DNA from: Microcystis sp. T1-4
GTDB lineage: Bacteria; Cyanobacteriota; Cyanobacteriia; Cyanobacteriales; Microcystaceae
NCBI RefSeq assembly: GCF_000297435.1
Contig: NZ_CAIP01000413.1
Span: forward strand, 1 to 42,401
DNA: 42,401 nucleotides
Direction of reading: 5' to 3'
In this document: piece by piece, positions 1-8,139 of the stretch
Layout: every line of letters starts with the position of its first letter
How positions within the stretch are numbered: position 1 is the stretch's first letter
Made by a program: the position numbers and the translations under genes
Notes under the pieces: model-generated
The model's database searches: none
What the model was told of the DNA's origin: nothing
The model's input: the letters and a program-made list of their open reading frames with translations, nothing else

Positions 1-81
1 GCCAAAATCAAAAATTGTTGTTAGGGTTAGGAGTCAGTCCTGATGCAACAAGTTACACCGCCAAACATGAAAATATTCTGA

Positions 82-173
82 TCCTAAATCTGGTTATTAA
101 AAACGGATTATTTATTCCCCCTTTTGCATGAGTGCCTCTCCTGATATGTAGCCTAGACTCAAGGGATTTAGTA
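82..173 (-). repeat. MITE-like element, about 92 bp (copy 1)
   Basis: This is a short non-coding element bounded by imperfect inverted ends. Read on the minus strand it starts TACTAAATC and ends AACCAGATTTAG. Related copies lie at 39157-39248 and 42298-42401, and a partial copy at 339-388. The shared interior includes a GTATAGGCTACATATCAGG-like block and an AATCAGTCTTTAATAACC-like block. It holds no ORF that could encode a transposase, so movement would need a transposase supplied from elsewhere. Confidence 0.6.
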
Positions 174-300
174 TTACTTCCGACTTTATCGCTCAATCCA
201 AGCTTTTGGGGGGTTCTACCCCCCAAACCCCCCGTTGGGGGCGTGGCGCCGCCCCCAAACCCCCCGCGCATTAGTTTTTCGGTGGGATGCTTACACGCAG
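171..300. repeat. Dispersed repeat with G/C-run hairpins
   Basis: The block begins TATTACTTCCGACTTTATC, continues through AAGCTTTTGGGGGGTTCTAC, and then has several runs of five or six C or G that can fold on each other (about 208-262). The first 50 bp match 17850-17892 closely. It touches the MITE copy at 82-173, so the two may form one composite repeat. The ORFs crossing it are low-complexity proline/glycine translations of the repeat and are not called as genes. Confidence 0.5.
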
Positions 301-338
301 CTGCTGACACATCTGTAATAATTTAAGAGTCACTCCAC

Positions 339-388
339 TTGCAGGAGTACCTCTCCTGATATGTAGCTTATACTCAACGGATTTAGTA
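339..388 (-). repeat. Partial MITE-like element (copy 2)
   Basis: About 50 bp match one half of the element at 82-173, including the ATGTAGCTTATACTCAACGG interior and a terminal ATTTAGTA. The other half is missing, so this is a decayed or truncated copy. Confidence 0.5.
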
Positions 389-420
389 AGCTGTTAAGCA
401 TTTAAATTGCTTGTTGATAC

Positions 421-448
421 GAGGCAAGAGGCAAGAGGCAAGAGGCAA
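421..448. repeat. Heptamer tandem repeat (GAGGCAA)x4
   Basis: Four perfect GAGGCAA units stand in tandem. The reverse complement of the same heptamer recurs upstream of opcA at about 36852-36876. This is the short tandemly repeated repetitive (STRR) type known from cyanobacteria. Confidence 0.9.
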
Positions 449-827
449 CAGTAAAGGGATTGGGGGAGATTCGGCTAATCTTAAGAATAAGTGCTTTAAA
501 TGCGTCTTAGCTTATGATCGACGAATTGGCGTTATTTCAGCTTCTATTTTCTAGTCAGTAGTCAGTAGTCAGTAGTCAGGAGAATTAAGAATAAATAATA
601 ATCAGTTAAATGGTCTATTTACAGATTTTATGCAATTTAATCCTTATTTTTGACGTTTTTGAACCCTCAAAAGTTAATTATGCAAGAGGTTTAATATTCC
701 CCGTGCAAATTAACCACTAAAACCGAGAGGGTTTTTGCTAGGGTGGATAGCCCCAAGACTGGCAATCGCCCCCAGCCGGCTGCTGTAAAATAGGAAGGAT
801 AGATAAAACTCAGGAGAAAAGACCCCA
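449..827. other. Non-coding leader region upstream of leuS
   Basis: No convincing gene is present. A second heptamer repeat, three AGTCAGT units and one AGTCAGG, lies at 553-580. The remainder is AT-rich. The leuS ribosome-binding site (AGGAG, 812-816) is at the right edge. No clear promoter could be assigned by eye. Confidence 0.6.
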
Positions 828-3380
828 GTGCCGTACAACCCCGCAGAAATCGAACAGAAATGGCAGAAGATTTGGCAGCAAATGGGATTGGACAAAACCC
901 CAGAAAACGCCGATAAACCGAAATTTTACGCCCTCTCCATGTTCCCCTATCCATCGGGCAACCTGCACATGGGTCACGTTCGCAACTATACTATTACCGA
1001 TGTGATTGCCCGTCTGAAAAGAATGCAGGGTTATCGCGTGCTGCATCCCATGGGGTGGGATGCTTTCGGATTACCCGCAGAAAATGCCGCTATTGAAAGG
1101 GGAGTTCCTCCGGCAAAATGGACAGACCAAAATATTGCCCAGATGAAACGGCAATTACAACAGTTAGGATTATCTATCGATTGGGAAAGAGAAGTTGCCA
1201 CCTGTTCCCCGGAATATTATCGTTGGACCCAATGGCTATTTTTACAGTTTTTTGAATCAGGATTAGCCTACCAAAAAGAAGCGGCAGTGAATTGGGATCC
1301 TATCGATCAAACTGTCTTGGCCAATGAACAGGTAGATAGTGAAGGAAAATCTTGGCGATCGGGTGCTAAAGTAGAAAGAAAATTACTCCGGCAATGGTTC
1401 CTAAAAATCACCGATTATGCCGAACAATTACTCACTGATTTAGATAAGCTTACCGGTTGGCCGGAACGGGTTAAAACCATGCAGGCGAACTGGATTGGTA
1501 AATCGGTAGGTGCTTATTTAGAATTTCCTCTTGTTAACTCCACAGAAAAAATTGCTGTTTTTACCACTCGTCCCGATACGGTTTATGGAGTGACTTATGT
1601 GGTACTTGCTCCCGAACATCCCTTAACTTTACAAGTTACCACTCCCGAACAAAAATCGGCCGTAGAAACTTTTATTCAAGAGATAGCCAGCGAAAGCGAA
1701 TTAGAAAGAACTGCCGAAGATAAACCCAAACGCGGTATTAAAACCGGAGGACTGGCAATTAATCCTTTTACTGGTGAAGAAATTCCGATTTTAATTGCTG
1801 ATTATGTCCTCTACGAATACGGTACTGGTGCAGTAATGGGAGTCCCGGCTCACGACAGTCGCGATTTTAAATTTGCTCGGGAAAATAACCTGCCAATTAA
1901 GATAGTTATTACTCCAGAAAGTGGCGAAATTGAGTTAAAAGATGCTTACACAGAAGCGGGAATTATGATTAATTCCGCTCAATTTAATGGTCTGCATTCT
2001 ACAGCAGGAAAAACCGCTATTATTGATTATGCCACTGCCCAAGGTTACGGCAAAGCTAGAATACAATATCGTCTCCGGGATTGGTTAATTTCCCGTCAAA
2101 GATATTGGGGTTGTCCGATTCCTGTTATCCACTGTCCTAACTGTGGAACCGTACCAGTACCTATCGATAATTTACCCGTTACTTTACCGGAAAATGTCGA
2201 ATTTAGCGGTCGAGGTGCTTCCCCTTTAGCCAAATTAGAAGACTGGGTAAATGTGGATTGTCCTCGCTGTGGCACTCCCGCAAAACGGGAAACGGACACC
2301 ATGGATACTTTCATCGATTCTAGTTGGTATTTCCTCCGTTATACCGATGCTAAAAATGAAGATATACCCTTTCAATTCGAGAAGGTTAATGATTGGATGC
2401 CCGTGGATCAATACGTCGGAGGAATCGAACACGCTATCCTACATTTACTCTATTCTCGTTTCTTTACCAAAGTTTTAAGGGACCGAGGTTTAGTTAATGT
2501 CGATGAACCTTTTAACCGTCTGTTAACCCAGGGAATGGTACAGGGATTAACCTACAAAAATCCCGAAACTGGCAAATATGTCCCCGCAGAAAATGTTATC
2601 TATAAAGAGGATAAATATTGCGATAAAGACACGGGAGAAGTTCTATCTTTCTTCTTTGAAAAAATGTCTAAGTCGAAATATAACGGCGTTGATCCTCTGA
2701 AAGTTCTCGAAAAATATGGGGCTGATACTGCCCGAATGTTTATACTTTTTACTGCACCCCCAGAAAAAGATTTACAGTGGGATGATGCGGGGGTAGAAGG
2801 ACAATTTCGCTTTCTTAATCGGGTGTGGCGTTTAGTCAGCGAATATATTGAAAATAAACCCAAGCAAGTCAAAAAAATAGAAACTTTCTCGAAAACTGAC
2901 AAGGATTTAAGACGGGCAATTCACACCGCTATTAAAGAAATCTCCGAGGATTTAGAAGGAGATTATCAATTTAATACCGCCATTTCCGAATTGATGAAAC
3001 TCAGTAACGCTTTAGGGGATAATAAGTGTTTTGCATCCCCCATTTATCGGGAAGGAATGGAAACCCTATTAATCTTACTTTCCCTTTTTGCCCCCCATCT
3101 TAGCGAAGAATTATGGCAAGCTTTAGGCCATAGCCAATCAATTCACCTGCAACCCTGGCCAAAAGTTGATCCCACTGCCCTGATTGTGGACGAGATTACC
3201 CTTGTCATCCAAATTTTGGGAAAAACCAGAGGCACGATACAAGTTCCCGCTAGTGCCGATAAAAGCACCCTAGAAACCCTCGCCCTGGAATCAGAAATCG
3301 CCCAACGTTATTTAGAGGGTAAGGAAATCAAAAAAGTGATTGTTGTCCCGGGCAAATTAGTTAATTTTGTCGTGGTTTAA
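828..3380 (+). CDS. leuS: Leucyl-tRNA synthetase
   Basis: This cytoplasmic class I aminoacyl-tRNA synthetase charges tRNA-Leu with leucine. The 850-residue product has the normal bacterial length. The HIGH signature appears as H47-M-G-H50 and the KMSKS loop is exact at residues 612-616. Between them lie the CP1 editing region (roughly residues 220-420, with a GTGAVMGVPAHD motif) and two CxxC pairs, CPNC and CPRC, that may bind zinc. The C-terminal anticodon-binding domain is complete. The start is GTG at 828, preceded by AGGAG at 812-816. The gene stands alone, with repeats upstream and an oppositely oriented cluster downstream. Confidence 0.98.
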   Translation: MPYNPAEIEQKWQKIWQQMGLDKTPENADKPKFYALSMFPYPSGNLHMGHVRNYTITDVIARLKRMQGYRVLHPMGWDAFGLPAENAAIERGVPPAKWTDQNIAQMKRQLQQLGLSIDWEREVATCSPEYYRWTQWLFLQFFESGLAYQKEAAVNWDPIDQTVLANEQVDSEGKSWRSGAKVERKLLRQWFLKITDYAEQLLTDLDKLTGWPERVKTMQANWIGKSVGAYLEFPLVNSTEKIAVFTTRPDTVYGVTYVVLAPEHPLTLQVTTPEQKSAVETFIQEIASESELERTAEDKPKRGIKTGGLAINPFTGEEIPILIADYVLYEYGTGAVMGVPAHDSRDFKFARENNLPIKIVITPESGEIELKDAYTEAGIMINSAQFNGLHSTAGKTAIIDYATAQGYGKARIQYRLRDWLISRQRYWGCPIPVIHCPNCGTVPVPIDNLPVTLPENVEFSGRGASPLAKLEDWVNVDCPRCGTPAKRETDTMDTFIDSSWYFLRYTDAKNEDIPFQFEKVNDWMPVDQYVGGIEHAILHLLYSRFFTKVLRDRGLVNVDEPFNRLLTQGMVQGLTYKNPETGKYVPAENVIYKEDKYCDKDTGEVLSFFFEKMSKSKYNGVDPLKVLEKYGADTARMFILFTAPPEKDLQWDDAGVEGQFRFLNRVWRLVSEYIENKPKQVKKIETFSKTDKDLRRAIHTAIKEISEDLEGDYQFNTAISELMKLSNALGDNKCFASPIYREGMETLLILLSLFAPHLSEELWQALGHSQSIHLQPWPKVDPTALIVDEITLVIQILGKTRGTIQVPASADKSTLETLALESEIAQRYLEGKEIKKVIVVPGKLVNFVVV

Positions 3381-3508
3381 ATGACAGTAATTATCACAAT
3401 GGTAGGGAATTAAGAACCTTTTCAGTTATCAGTGACCAGTTAGATTAACACTTTAGATGGCAAAATAGAAACTATACAATCAGTATTGTCTGTAAATAAG
3501 AACAACCT

Positions 3509-3637
3509 ATGGATATTGAATCAACTAAAGTTACTCCCGAAGAAATTGCCCAGTTTCGCGCTGAATTGGCAGATAATCTAAGTGCGATCGCTGCTTTAGA
3601 TGGCGACGATATGGCGATTTATTTTTGCGTTTCTTGA
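3509..3637 (+). pseudogene. Short ORF, probably a truncated gene start
   Basis: The 42-codon ORF starts MDIESTKVTPEEIAQFRAEL and reaches a stop at 3635-3637. Its first 30 residues look like a genuine, acidic, helix-rich protein N-terminus and include a HIP1 octamer in frame (3584-3591). The last few codons run into the 3' end of the oppositely oriented ATPase gene, overlapping it by 19 bp, and look unrelated. The simplest reading is a gene whose 3' part was lost when the neighbouring cluster came to lie here. A functional small protein cannot be excluded. I do not recognise a named family with confidence. Confidence 0.4.
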
Positions 3638-4875
3638 GAAGGTAATAATAATGGAGTTAAGGCAAATTCTATAGCTTGGTCATTAGGCAATCTTCTAATT
3701 AAATCTAATTCTACTAATTTGTCAATAATTGGAAGTAATTCACTAAATTCTTGAACTTGCAACTTTTGTAAATCTTCTAAAGTAATATTTTCATCTGATA
3801 ATTTATCCCTTTCTAGAATTAAATCTATCAACATAAAATCTGCTGGGGTTAATCCTGGCAGACCTCGCATTTGTTGGTCAGCATAAATAAATCCTTCTTC
3901 TAAGATTTGAGGTGTAATAGTTTCGGCATTTAATTCAGATGCTTTCTGTAAAATATAGCTACCTAAACGATTTAAATAACGCGGAACACCATTAGATCTC
4001 TCACACAACATCTTAGCTGTATCTGGTGTAAAAGGTTTAACTGCTTGGGGATCTTTTACCGAATATTGACAATCTTGAGAACGTACACTGTTAAGGTAAT
4101 TAACCAGCATTTCATACATAACAGATTGTTCAAGAGGTTCTAATTTAATCGCAAAATCAAATAATCCTCTTTCACTAATTAAAATATCTCTGGTTAAACC
4201 CGAAGGATGACCGGTCAAAATAAACCATGCTCCTGATTTTAGCATTCCTTGAGCGTTTAAAAGTAATTGTTTTACAGTTGCAGGATCTTGTTTATCTAAG
4301 TCATCAACAGCAATAATCACTCGCTCATATTTTTTTAATGCTCTTTTTAATAAGTCTTCAAAACTAAGTTCAGGAAAGAGTGGTTTATTAATATCAATAC
4401 TTTTTTCTTTTAATTCTGCACCAATTCCTGCAATTCCAAATTTAGCTGTATTCTCTCGTTGTCTTAAAGGTTGGGCTGAAATTAATCCCATTTGATTTAA
4501 GAATTGTTGCGCCCATTCATCTTCTTTCATTTCACGAGCTAAAGCAATTAATGCAATCGTAGCTAAATCTGTATTAGCTGGCAAACTGATATAGGCAGTT
4601 AAAGTCTTAGTTGCTTTACGTTTTAGAACATCTAAAATTTCTAAAATAAATGCCGTTTTCCCAATACCAATCAAACCGTAAACTAACAATCTTTTACGCT
4701 CTTTTCCTTTTAATAAGCTGAAAACTGGTTTTAATTCTTGACTTCTCCCAGTAAAAACTTTTCTTAACTGCGATTCCCTCAATGTTGAAGCACTTTCAGA
4801 AAAAGGAATTTCTGTTATTCCCCATTGAGAATAGATATTATCTAATTCATCCCAAATGCGATCTGCTTCATTCAT
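3619..4875 (-). CDS. AAA/Orc1-like P-loop ATPase with winged-helix tail
   Basis: The product is a 418-residue soluble ATPase of unknown cellular role. A Walker A motif lies at residues 67-74 (GLIGIGKT) and a Walker B at about 186-192 (VIIAVDD), followed by a sensor-like ILTGHPSG strand. The C-terminal 90 residues look like a winged-helix domain. This layout is typical of the AAA_16/AAA_22 group, used by archaeal Orc1-like and STAND-related regulators. The start codon overlaps the stop of the upstream TPR gene by 4 bp, so the two are very likely translationally coupled. It is the last gene of a three-gene cluster. ATPase activity is well supported; regulation, defence or chaperoning are possible roles but unproven. 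Confidence 0.8.
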   Translation of the reverse strand: MNEADRIWDELDNIYSQWGITEIPFSESASTLRESQLRKVFTGRSQELKPVFSLLKGKERKRLLVYGLIGIGKTAFILEILDVLKRKATKTLTAYISLPANTDLATIALIALAREMKEDEWAQQFLNQMGLISAQPLRQRENTAKFGIAGIGAELKEKSIDINKPLFPELSFEDLLKRALKKYERVIIAVDDLDKQDPATVKQLLLNAQGMLKSGAWFILTGHPSGLTRDILISERGLFDFAIKLEPLEQSVMYEMLVNYLNSVRSQDCQYSVKDPQAVKPFTPDTAKMLCERSNGVPRYLNRLGSYILQKASELNAETITPQILEEGFIYADQQMRGLPGLTPADFMLIDLILERDKLSDENITLEDLQKLQVQEFSELLPIIDKLVELDLIRRLPNDQAIEFALTPLLLPSQETQK

Positions 4876-6269
4876 ACAGCTTGTTTCTCCTTAATTTTGG
4901 CAAGGCAATTCAGAACTTCTGCTATTTTAGCAATTTCTTGTTCATTATTCAGTTCTTTAAAAATAAAAGTAGCCTTCTTTAATAATTCTTCAGCTTTTTC
5001 GACAAAACCAATTTGCAACATGAGTCTTCCTAAACTTGCTTGACAAAAGGCAACACCTCTATCATGTTTTAGATATTCATAAAAGCGCAAAGCATCCCGA
5101 TAATAAATAGAGGCTTTTTCATGGTTTCCAATTAGGTGATGGGTATGAGCAATTTGATAAATGGTATCAGCACGACTTTTGAGATCGTCAAATTGACGAT
5201 AAATTTTAAGACTTTTTTCTAAATAAGCTAATCCTTGATACCATTCTCCTCGATCTACTTTAATTTTACCTAATGTTAACCCCATCTCTGCGGCATTCAG
5301 GAAATCTCCTGCGGTTTCATATCCTTGTAAAGCGTTTTGATAACACATGACTGCTTGTTTTATATTCTCAGCTTTGTCCCCTCTGATTCTGTTACTGTAA
5401 GCTAAGGCAAGATTATTCTGTGTCATTGCCCATTGTTGGGGAAATGCGTCAAAAGTATAAACTTTCAAAGCCTCCTGGTAAGCGGCGATCGCCATTTCTA
5501 AATTCTCAGCTTTCTCCCCTCTGATTCTGTCACTGTAAGCTAAGGCAAGATTATTCTGTGTCATTGCCCAATCTTGGGGAAATGCGTCAAAAGTCAACAC
5601 TTTTAAGGCTTCTTGGTAAGCGGCGATCGCCATTTCTAAATTATCAGCTTTGTCCCCTCTGATTCTGTTACTGTAAGCTAAGGCAAGATTATTCTGTGTC
5701 GCTGCCCATTCTTGGGGAAATGCGTCAAAAGTAAAGATATTTAAAGCTATTTCATAACCCGTGATGGCAATTTCTTTGTGGGTGGCGATGTTACCGAGGG
5801 GAAATTGTGCAATTAAGTTACTGAAATTGGCAATAATAAAAGCGATAGAATGGGCTTGTTCTGGCGTGACTTGCGTTAATATCTCTCTCACCCGACTGTC
5901 TAGAATTTGCGCTAAATTATCATCCAATTTATCAAGATTTTGCGCCCAAAAGGGATAAATTACTTGAGGGTTGGAATTTTCTGAGATTTTTTGTAATGTC
6001 TCGATTAAGAAATTGAGATAGTTAGTTTCCGTCTTTATAGAGGAAGAGGAATAGCTTTGTAGCAAATTTCCTGCAATATTCATTAAACGATTCGCATTAT
6101 TGAGATCGCTTCTTAGCCTTAGATTATCCGCTACTTTTAATAATTCTGTCACCAAACTCTGATCCAATAGTTCCCGATTTTCCTGTAATATTCGGGGTTC
6201 ATCGCCATCATTGCAGGATAATAGCTGATTAATCAGGTTTAGGTAGGCTTGGCTACTTTCTTCGTTCAT
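4872..6269 (-). CDS. TPR-repeat protein with three near-identical 46-residue repeats
   Basis: The product is a 465-residue protein-interaction scaffold from ATG at 6267-6269. A longer reading to 6359 exists but would overlap the upstream gene by about 80 bp. The N-terminal helical part (1-80) resembles the start of many cyanobacterial TPR/CHAT proteins. Residues about 179-317 are three tandem copies of a 46-residue unit containing TQNNLALAYSNRIRGDKA, and ordinary TPR helices fill the rest. No protease, CHAT or other enzymatic domain is visible. The gene overlaps the ATPase start (ATGA), and its start lies 8 bp after the stop of the coiled-coil gene, so all three appear to be one operon. Confidence 0.8.
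   Translation of the reverse strand: MNEESSQAYLNLINQLLSCNDGDEPRILQENRELLDQSLVTELLKVADNLRLRSDLNNANRLMNIAGNLLQSYSSSSIKTETNYLNFLIETLQKISENSNPQVIYPFWAQNLDKLDDNLAQILDSRVREILTQVTPEQAHSIAFIIANFSNLIAQFPLGNIATHKEIAITGYEIALNIFTFDAFPQEWAATQNNLALAYSNRIRGDKADNLEMAIAAYQEALKVLTFDAFPQDWAMTQNNLALAYSDRIRGEKAENLEMAIAAYQEALKVYTFDAFPQQWAMTQNNLALAYSNRIRGDKAENIKQAVMCYQNALQGYETAGDFLNAAEMGLTLGKIKVDRGEWYQGLAYLEKSLKIYRQFDDLKSRADTIYQIAHTHHLIGNHEKASIYYRDALRFYEYLKHDRGVAFCQASLGRLMLQIGFVEKAEELLKKATFIFKELNNEQEIAKIAEVLNCLAKIKEKQAV
5325..5737 (-). repeat. Three 138-bp tandem repeats inside the TPR gene
   Basis: The 138-bp period is set by the GAAATGCGTC landmarks at 5441, 5579 and 5717. Stretches such as AAGGCAAGATTATTCTGTGT are identical in all three units. 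Similarity is high at the DNA level and not only in protein, which implies recent duplication or ongoing homogenisation. The unit length is a multiple of three, so copy-number change keeps the frame. Confidence 0.85.
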
Positions 6270-6277
6270 TGTCTTAA

Positions 6278-6556
6278 TTATGATTGAGGAAAAGGGAGAA
6301 TAATATAGCGAATCACTGTTCCTATTAAAGCTGTTCCCAAGATGCCGATTAACGTCCAAATCTGGGCTTTCTGAGAGCCTTTTAATTCTTTTGTATCTTC
6401 TTTTACTCCTTCAATATCTTTTTCTAAACTATCGACTTTTTCCTCTAATCTTGCCTGTACTATTTTAATATCCATAACATCTTTTTGCAGATTATCTAAC
6501 TTCTGATTAATTGAACCTAAAATTTCCTTGAGGTCTTGTTCAATAGTAACTGACAT
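6278..6556 (-). CDS. Small coiled-coil protein with C-terminal membrane helix
   Basis: The 92-residue product starts MSVTIEQDLKEILGSINQKL. Residues about 5-62 form a charged heptad-like coiled coil with no proline, and residues about 66-88 are one hydrophobic helix (IWTLIGILGTALIGTVIRYI). It is expected to sit as a tail-anchored membrane protein and to oligomerise. It is the first gene of the cluster with the TPR protein and the ATPase, and ends 8 bp before the TPR start. The upstream AGGAGA (about 6565-6570) suits the ATG at 6554-6556. Function is unknown; a membrane anchor or effector for its partners is an inference. Confidence 0.75.
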   Translation of the reverse strand: MSVTIEQDLKEILGSINQKLDNLQKDVMDIKIVQARLEEKVDSLEKDIEGVKEDTKELKGSQKAQIWTLIGILGTALIGTVIRYIILPFPQS

Positions 6557-6654
6557 CTAATGATTCTCCTAATAATGATAGTTATCAGTATTATTGTCTA
6601 TCTTGTCTCAAGTGCTTGCCAAACATTGCGCCTCATTTTCCCTTGCTGCCTTCC

Positions 6655-6745
6655 CTCATTGTTGCCCTCCCCCTCCCATGATCTCCACTAATCCCCGCTG
6701 GGATAATTCTTTATTGTCCTGTAAGATTCGGGTTTCATCGCCTTA
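6655..6745 (-). pseudogene. Remnant of a second TPR/CHAT-type gene start
   Basis: On the minus strand this reads GDETRILQDNKELSQRGLVE followed by a glycine-rich end and a stop. It aligns with GDEPRILQENRELLDQSLVT near the start of the TPR protein at 4872-6269. Only about 20 codons are recognisable. It therefore looks like the decayed end of a paralogue that once lay beside the present cluster. Confidence 0.5.
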
Positions 6746-6780
6746 ATCTAGCTGAAGGCTGACTTAACCCTAACAACAAT

Positions 6781-7749
6781 TTAAGCCAATCCTTTCTCAG
6801 CCAACCATTGAGGATTATATAAACGAGATTGATAACGGGCCCCACCATCACAAAGAACAGTAACTATGGTGTGGCCCGGCCCCATTTGTTTAGCTAAAGC
6901 CACCGCAGCACCAACATTAATACCCACAGAACCTCCCATAAATAAACCATCTTTTTGTAATAGTTGATAAACAACTTTAATAGCAGTGGGATCATCAATT
7001 TGAATGGCATCATCTATGGGTGCGCCTTCCATATTAGCCGTAATACGACTATTACCAATCCCTTCAGTAATTGAACTACCTTCCAGGGTAATTGTCCCGG
7101 TTTTCACATAACTATATAAACCGCTACCCATCGGATCCGCCACCACACAACGCACCTGCGGATTTTGGTCTTTTAAAAACATCGCCACCCCCGCGTAGGT
7201 TCCCCCGGTTCCCGTGGCAGCCACCCAAGCGTCAATTTTACCGTCGGTTTGTTCCCAGATTTCCCGGCCGGTGGTTTCGTAGTGAGCGCGACGATTAGCC
7301 AGATTATCGAATTGATTGGCCCAGATAGCATTTTCCATCTCGCTGGCCAATCTCCCCGATAATTTAACGTAATTATTGGCATCTCGGTAGGGAACGGCGG
7401 GAACAGTACGCACTTCTGCACCCAATGTTCTCAATAGGTCGATTTTCTCTTGGGATTGGGTATCGGGAATGATAATCAGGCATTTATAACCTTTAGCATT
7501 GCAGATATGGGCCAAACCGATGCCAGTATTGCCGGCGGTTCCTTCGACAACGGTTCCCCCCGGTTGGAGAGTACCGGCTTTTTCCGCTTCTTGAATAATA
7601 TATAAAGCGGCCCGATCCTTGACCGAACCACCGGGGTTAAGAAATTCGGCCTTACCGAGAATCTCGCAGCCAGTTTCCTCGCTAAAACTATTGAGACGAA
7701 TTAGGGGAGTATGACCCACCGCATCGACGAAACCATGTTTAATATCCAT
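6781..7749 (-). CDS. cysK: Cysteine synthase (O-acetylserine sulfhydrylase)
   Basis: This PLP enzyme makes L-cysteine from O-acetylserine and sulfide in the cytoplasm. The 322-residue length is normal. The PLP lysine is K44 in GGSVKDRAA, the NTGIGLA loop binds the substrate carboxylate, and GTGGTYAG forms the PLP phosphate cup. The segment IPDTQSQEK replaces the more usual MPETMS-type motif, which suggests a subgroup distinct from Escherichia coli CysK; the exact paralogue is uncertain. The start lies only 6 bp downstream of the terminal stop of the phoH pseudo-copy, and there is no strong ribosome-binding site. The gene may once have been the distal member of a phoH operon. Confidence 0.92.
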   Translation of the reverse strand: MDIKHGFVDAVGHTPLIRLNSFSEETGCEILGKAEFLNPGGSVKDRAALYIIQEAEKAGTLQPGGTVVEGTAGNTGIGLAHICNAKGYKCLIIIPDTQSQEKIDLLRTLGAEVRTVPAVPYRDANNYVKLSGRLASEMENAIWANQFDNLANRRAHYETTGREIWEQTDGKIDAWVAATGTGGTYAGVAMFLKDQNPQVRCVVADPMGSGLYSYVKTGTITLEGSSITEGIGNSRITANMEGAPIDDAIQIDDPTAIKVVYQLLQKDGLFMGGSVGINVGAAVALAKQMGPGHTIVTVLCDGGARYQSRLYNPQWLAEKGLA

Positions 7750-7755
7750 AATCTG

Positions 7756-8040
7756 TTATTTTTCGTGCTGTTCCTAGGCTGAGACGATTTTTTGTACTAG
7801 GGGATGACGCACCACATCGGCCCGCGATAGGTAAGAAAAAGCGATCCCTTCTACTGATTTTAGGATTTTTTGAGCGGCAATTAACCCCGATTCTTGTTGT
7901 TGCGGTAAATCGGTTTGGGTGACATCTCCGGTTACTACCATGCGCAAACCGAATCCCAAGCGAGTTAAGACCATCAATGCGATCGCACTTTCTCCACTGG
8001 GGAATTGAATCGTTGGTCAATTTCTACCACTTTAGCAAAA
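7756..8040 (-). pseudogene. Rearranged partial copy of phoH and the rplT 3' end
   Basis: The segment matches three separate parts of the intact locus in order. 7756-7974 matches the phoH 3' end (9223-9441), 7979-8016 matches the phoH 5' end (from 10127), and 8020-8040 matches the rplT 3' end (about 10206-10226). About 685 bp of phoH, including Walker A, is missing. A further change turns the TAC tyrosine codon near the C-terminus into a TAG stop (plus strand CTA at 7774-7776). The longest remaining ORF has 67 codons. It cannot make a working PhoH. Confidence 0.92.
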
Positions 8041-8139
8041 TTGTTGTCTTTGCTGGAAATATTGATTAAATTGGAAGTTTTTAGCTGTTATTAGTTACTT
8101 AACCTAATATAGTGGTGGCGTTCTGTAAGGAGTCCCGCC

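Noticed and set aside
53..326. Two overlapping ORFs of 85 and 64 codons
   Set aside because: They are low-complexity translations of MITE and C/G-run repeats on opposite strands, with no ribosome-binding site or protein-like composition.
7739..8020. 93-codon ORF over the phoH pseudo-copy
   Set aside because: It is in a frame other than the phoH frame and overlaps cysK; the DNA is explained by the mosaic duplication.
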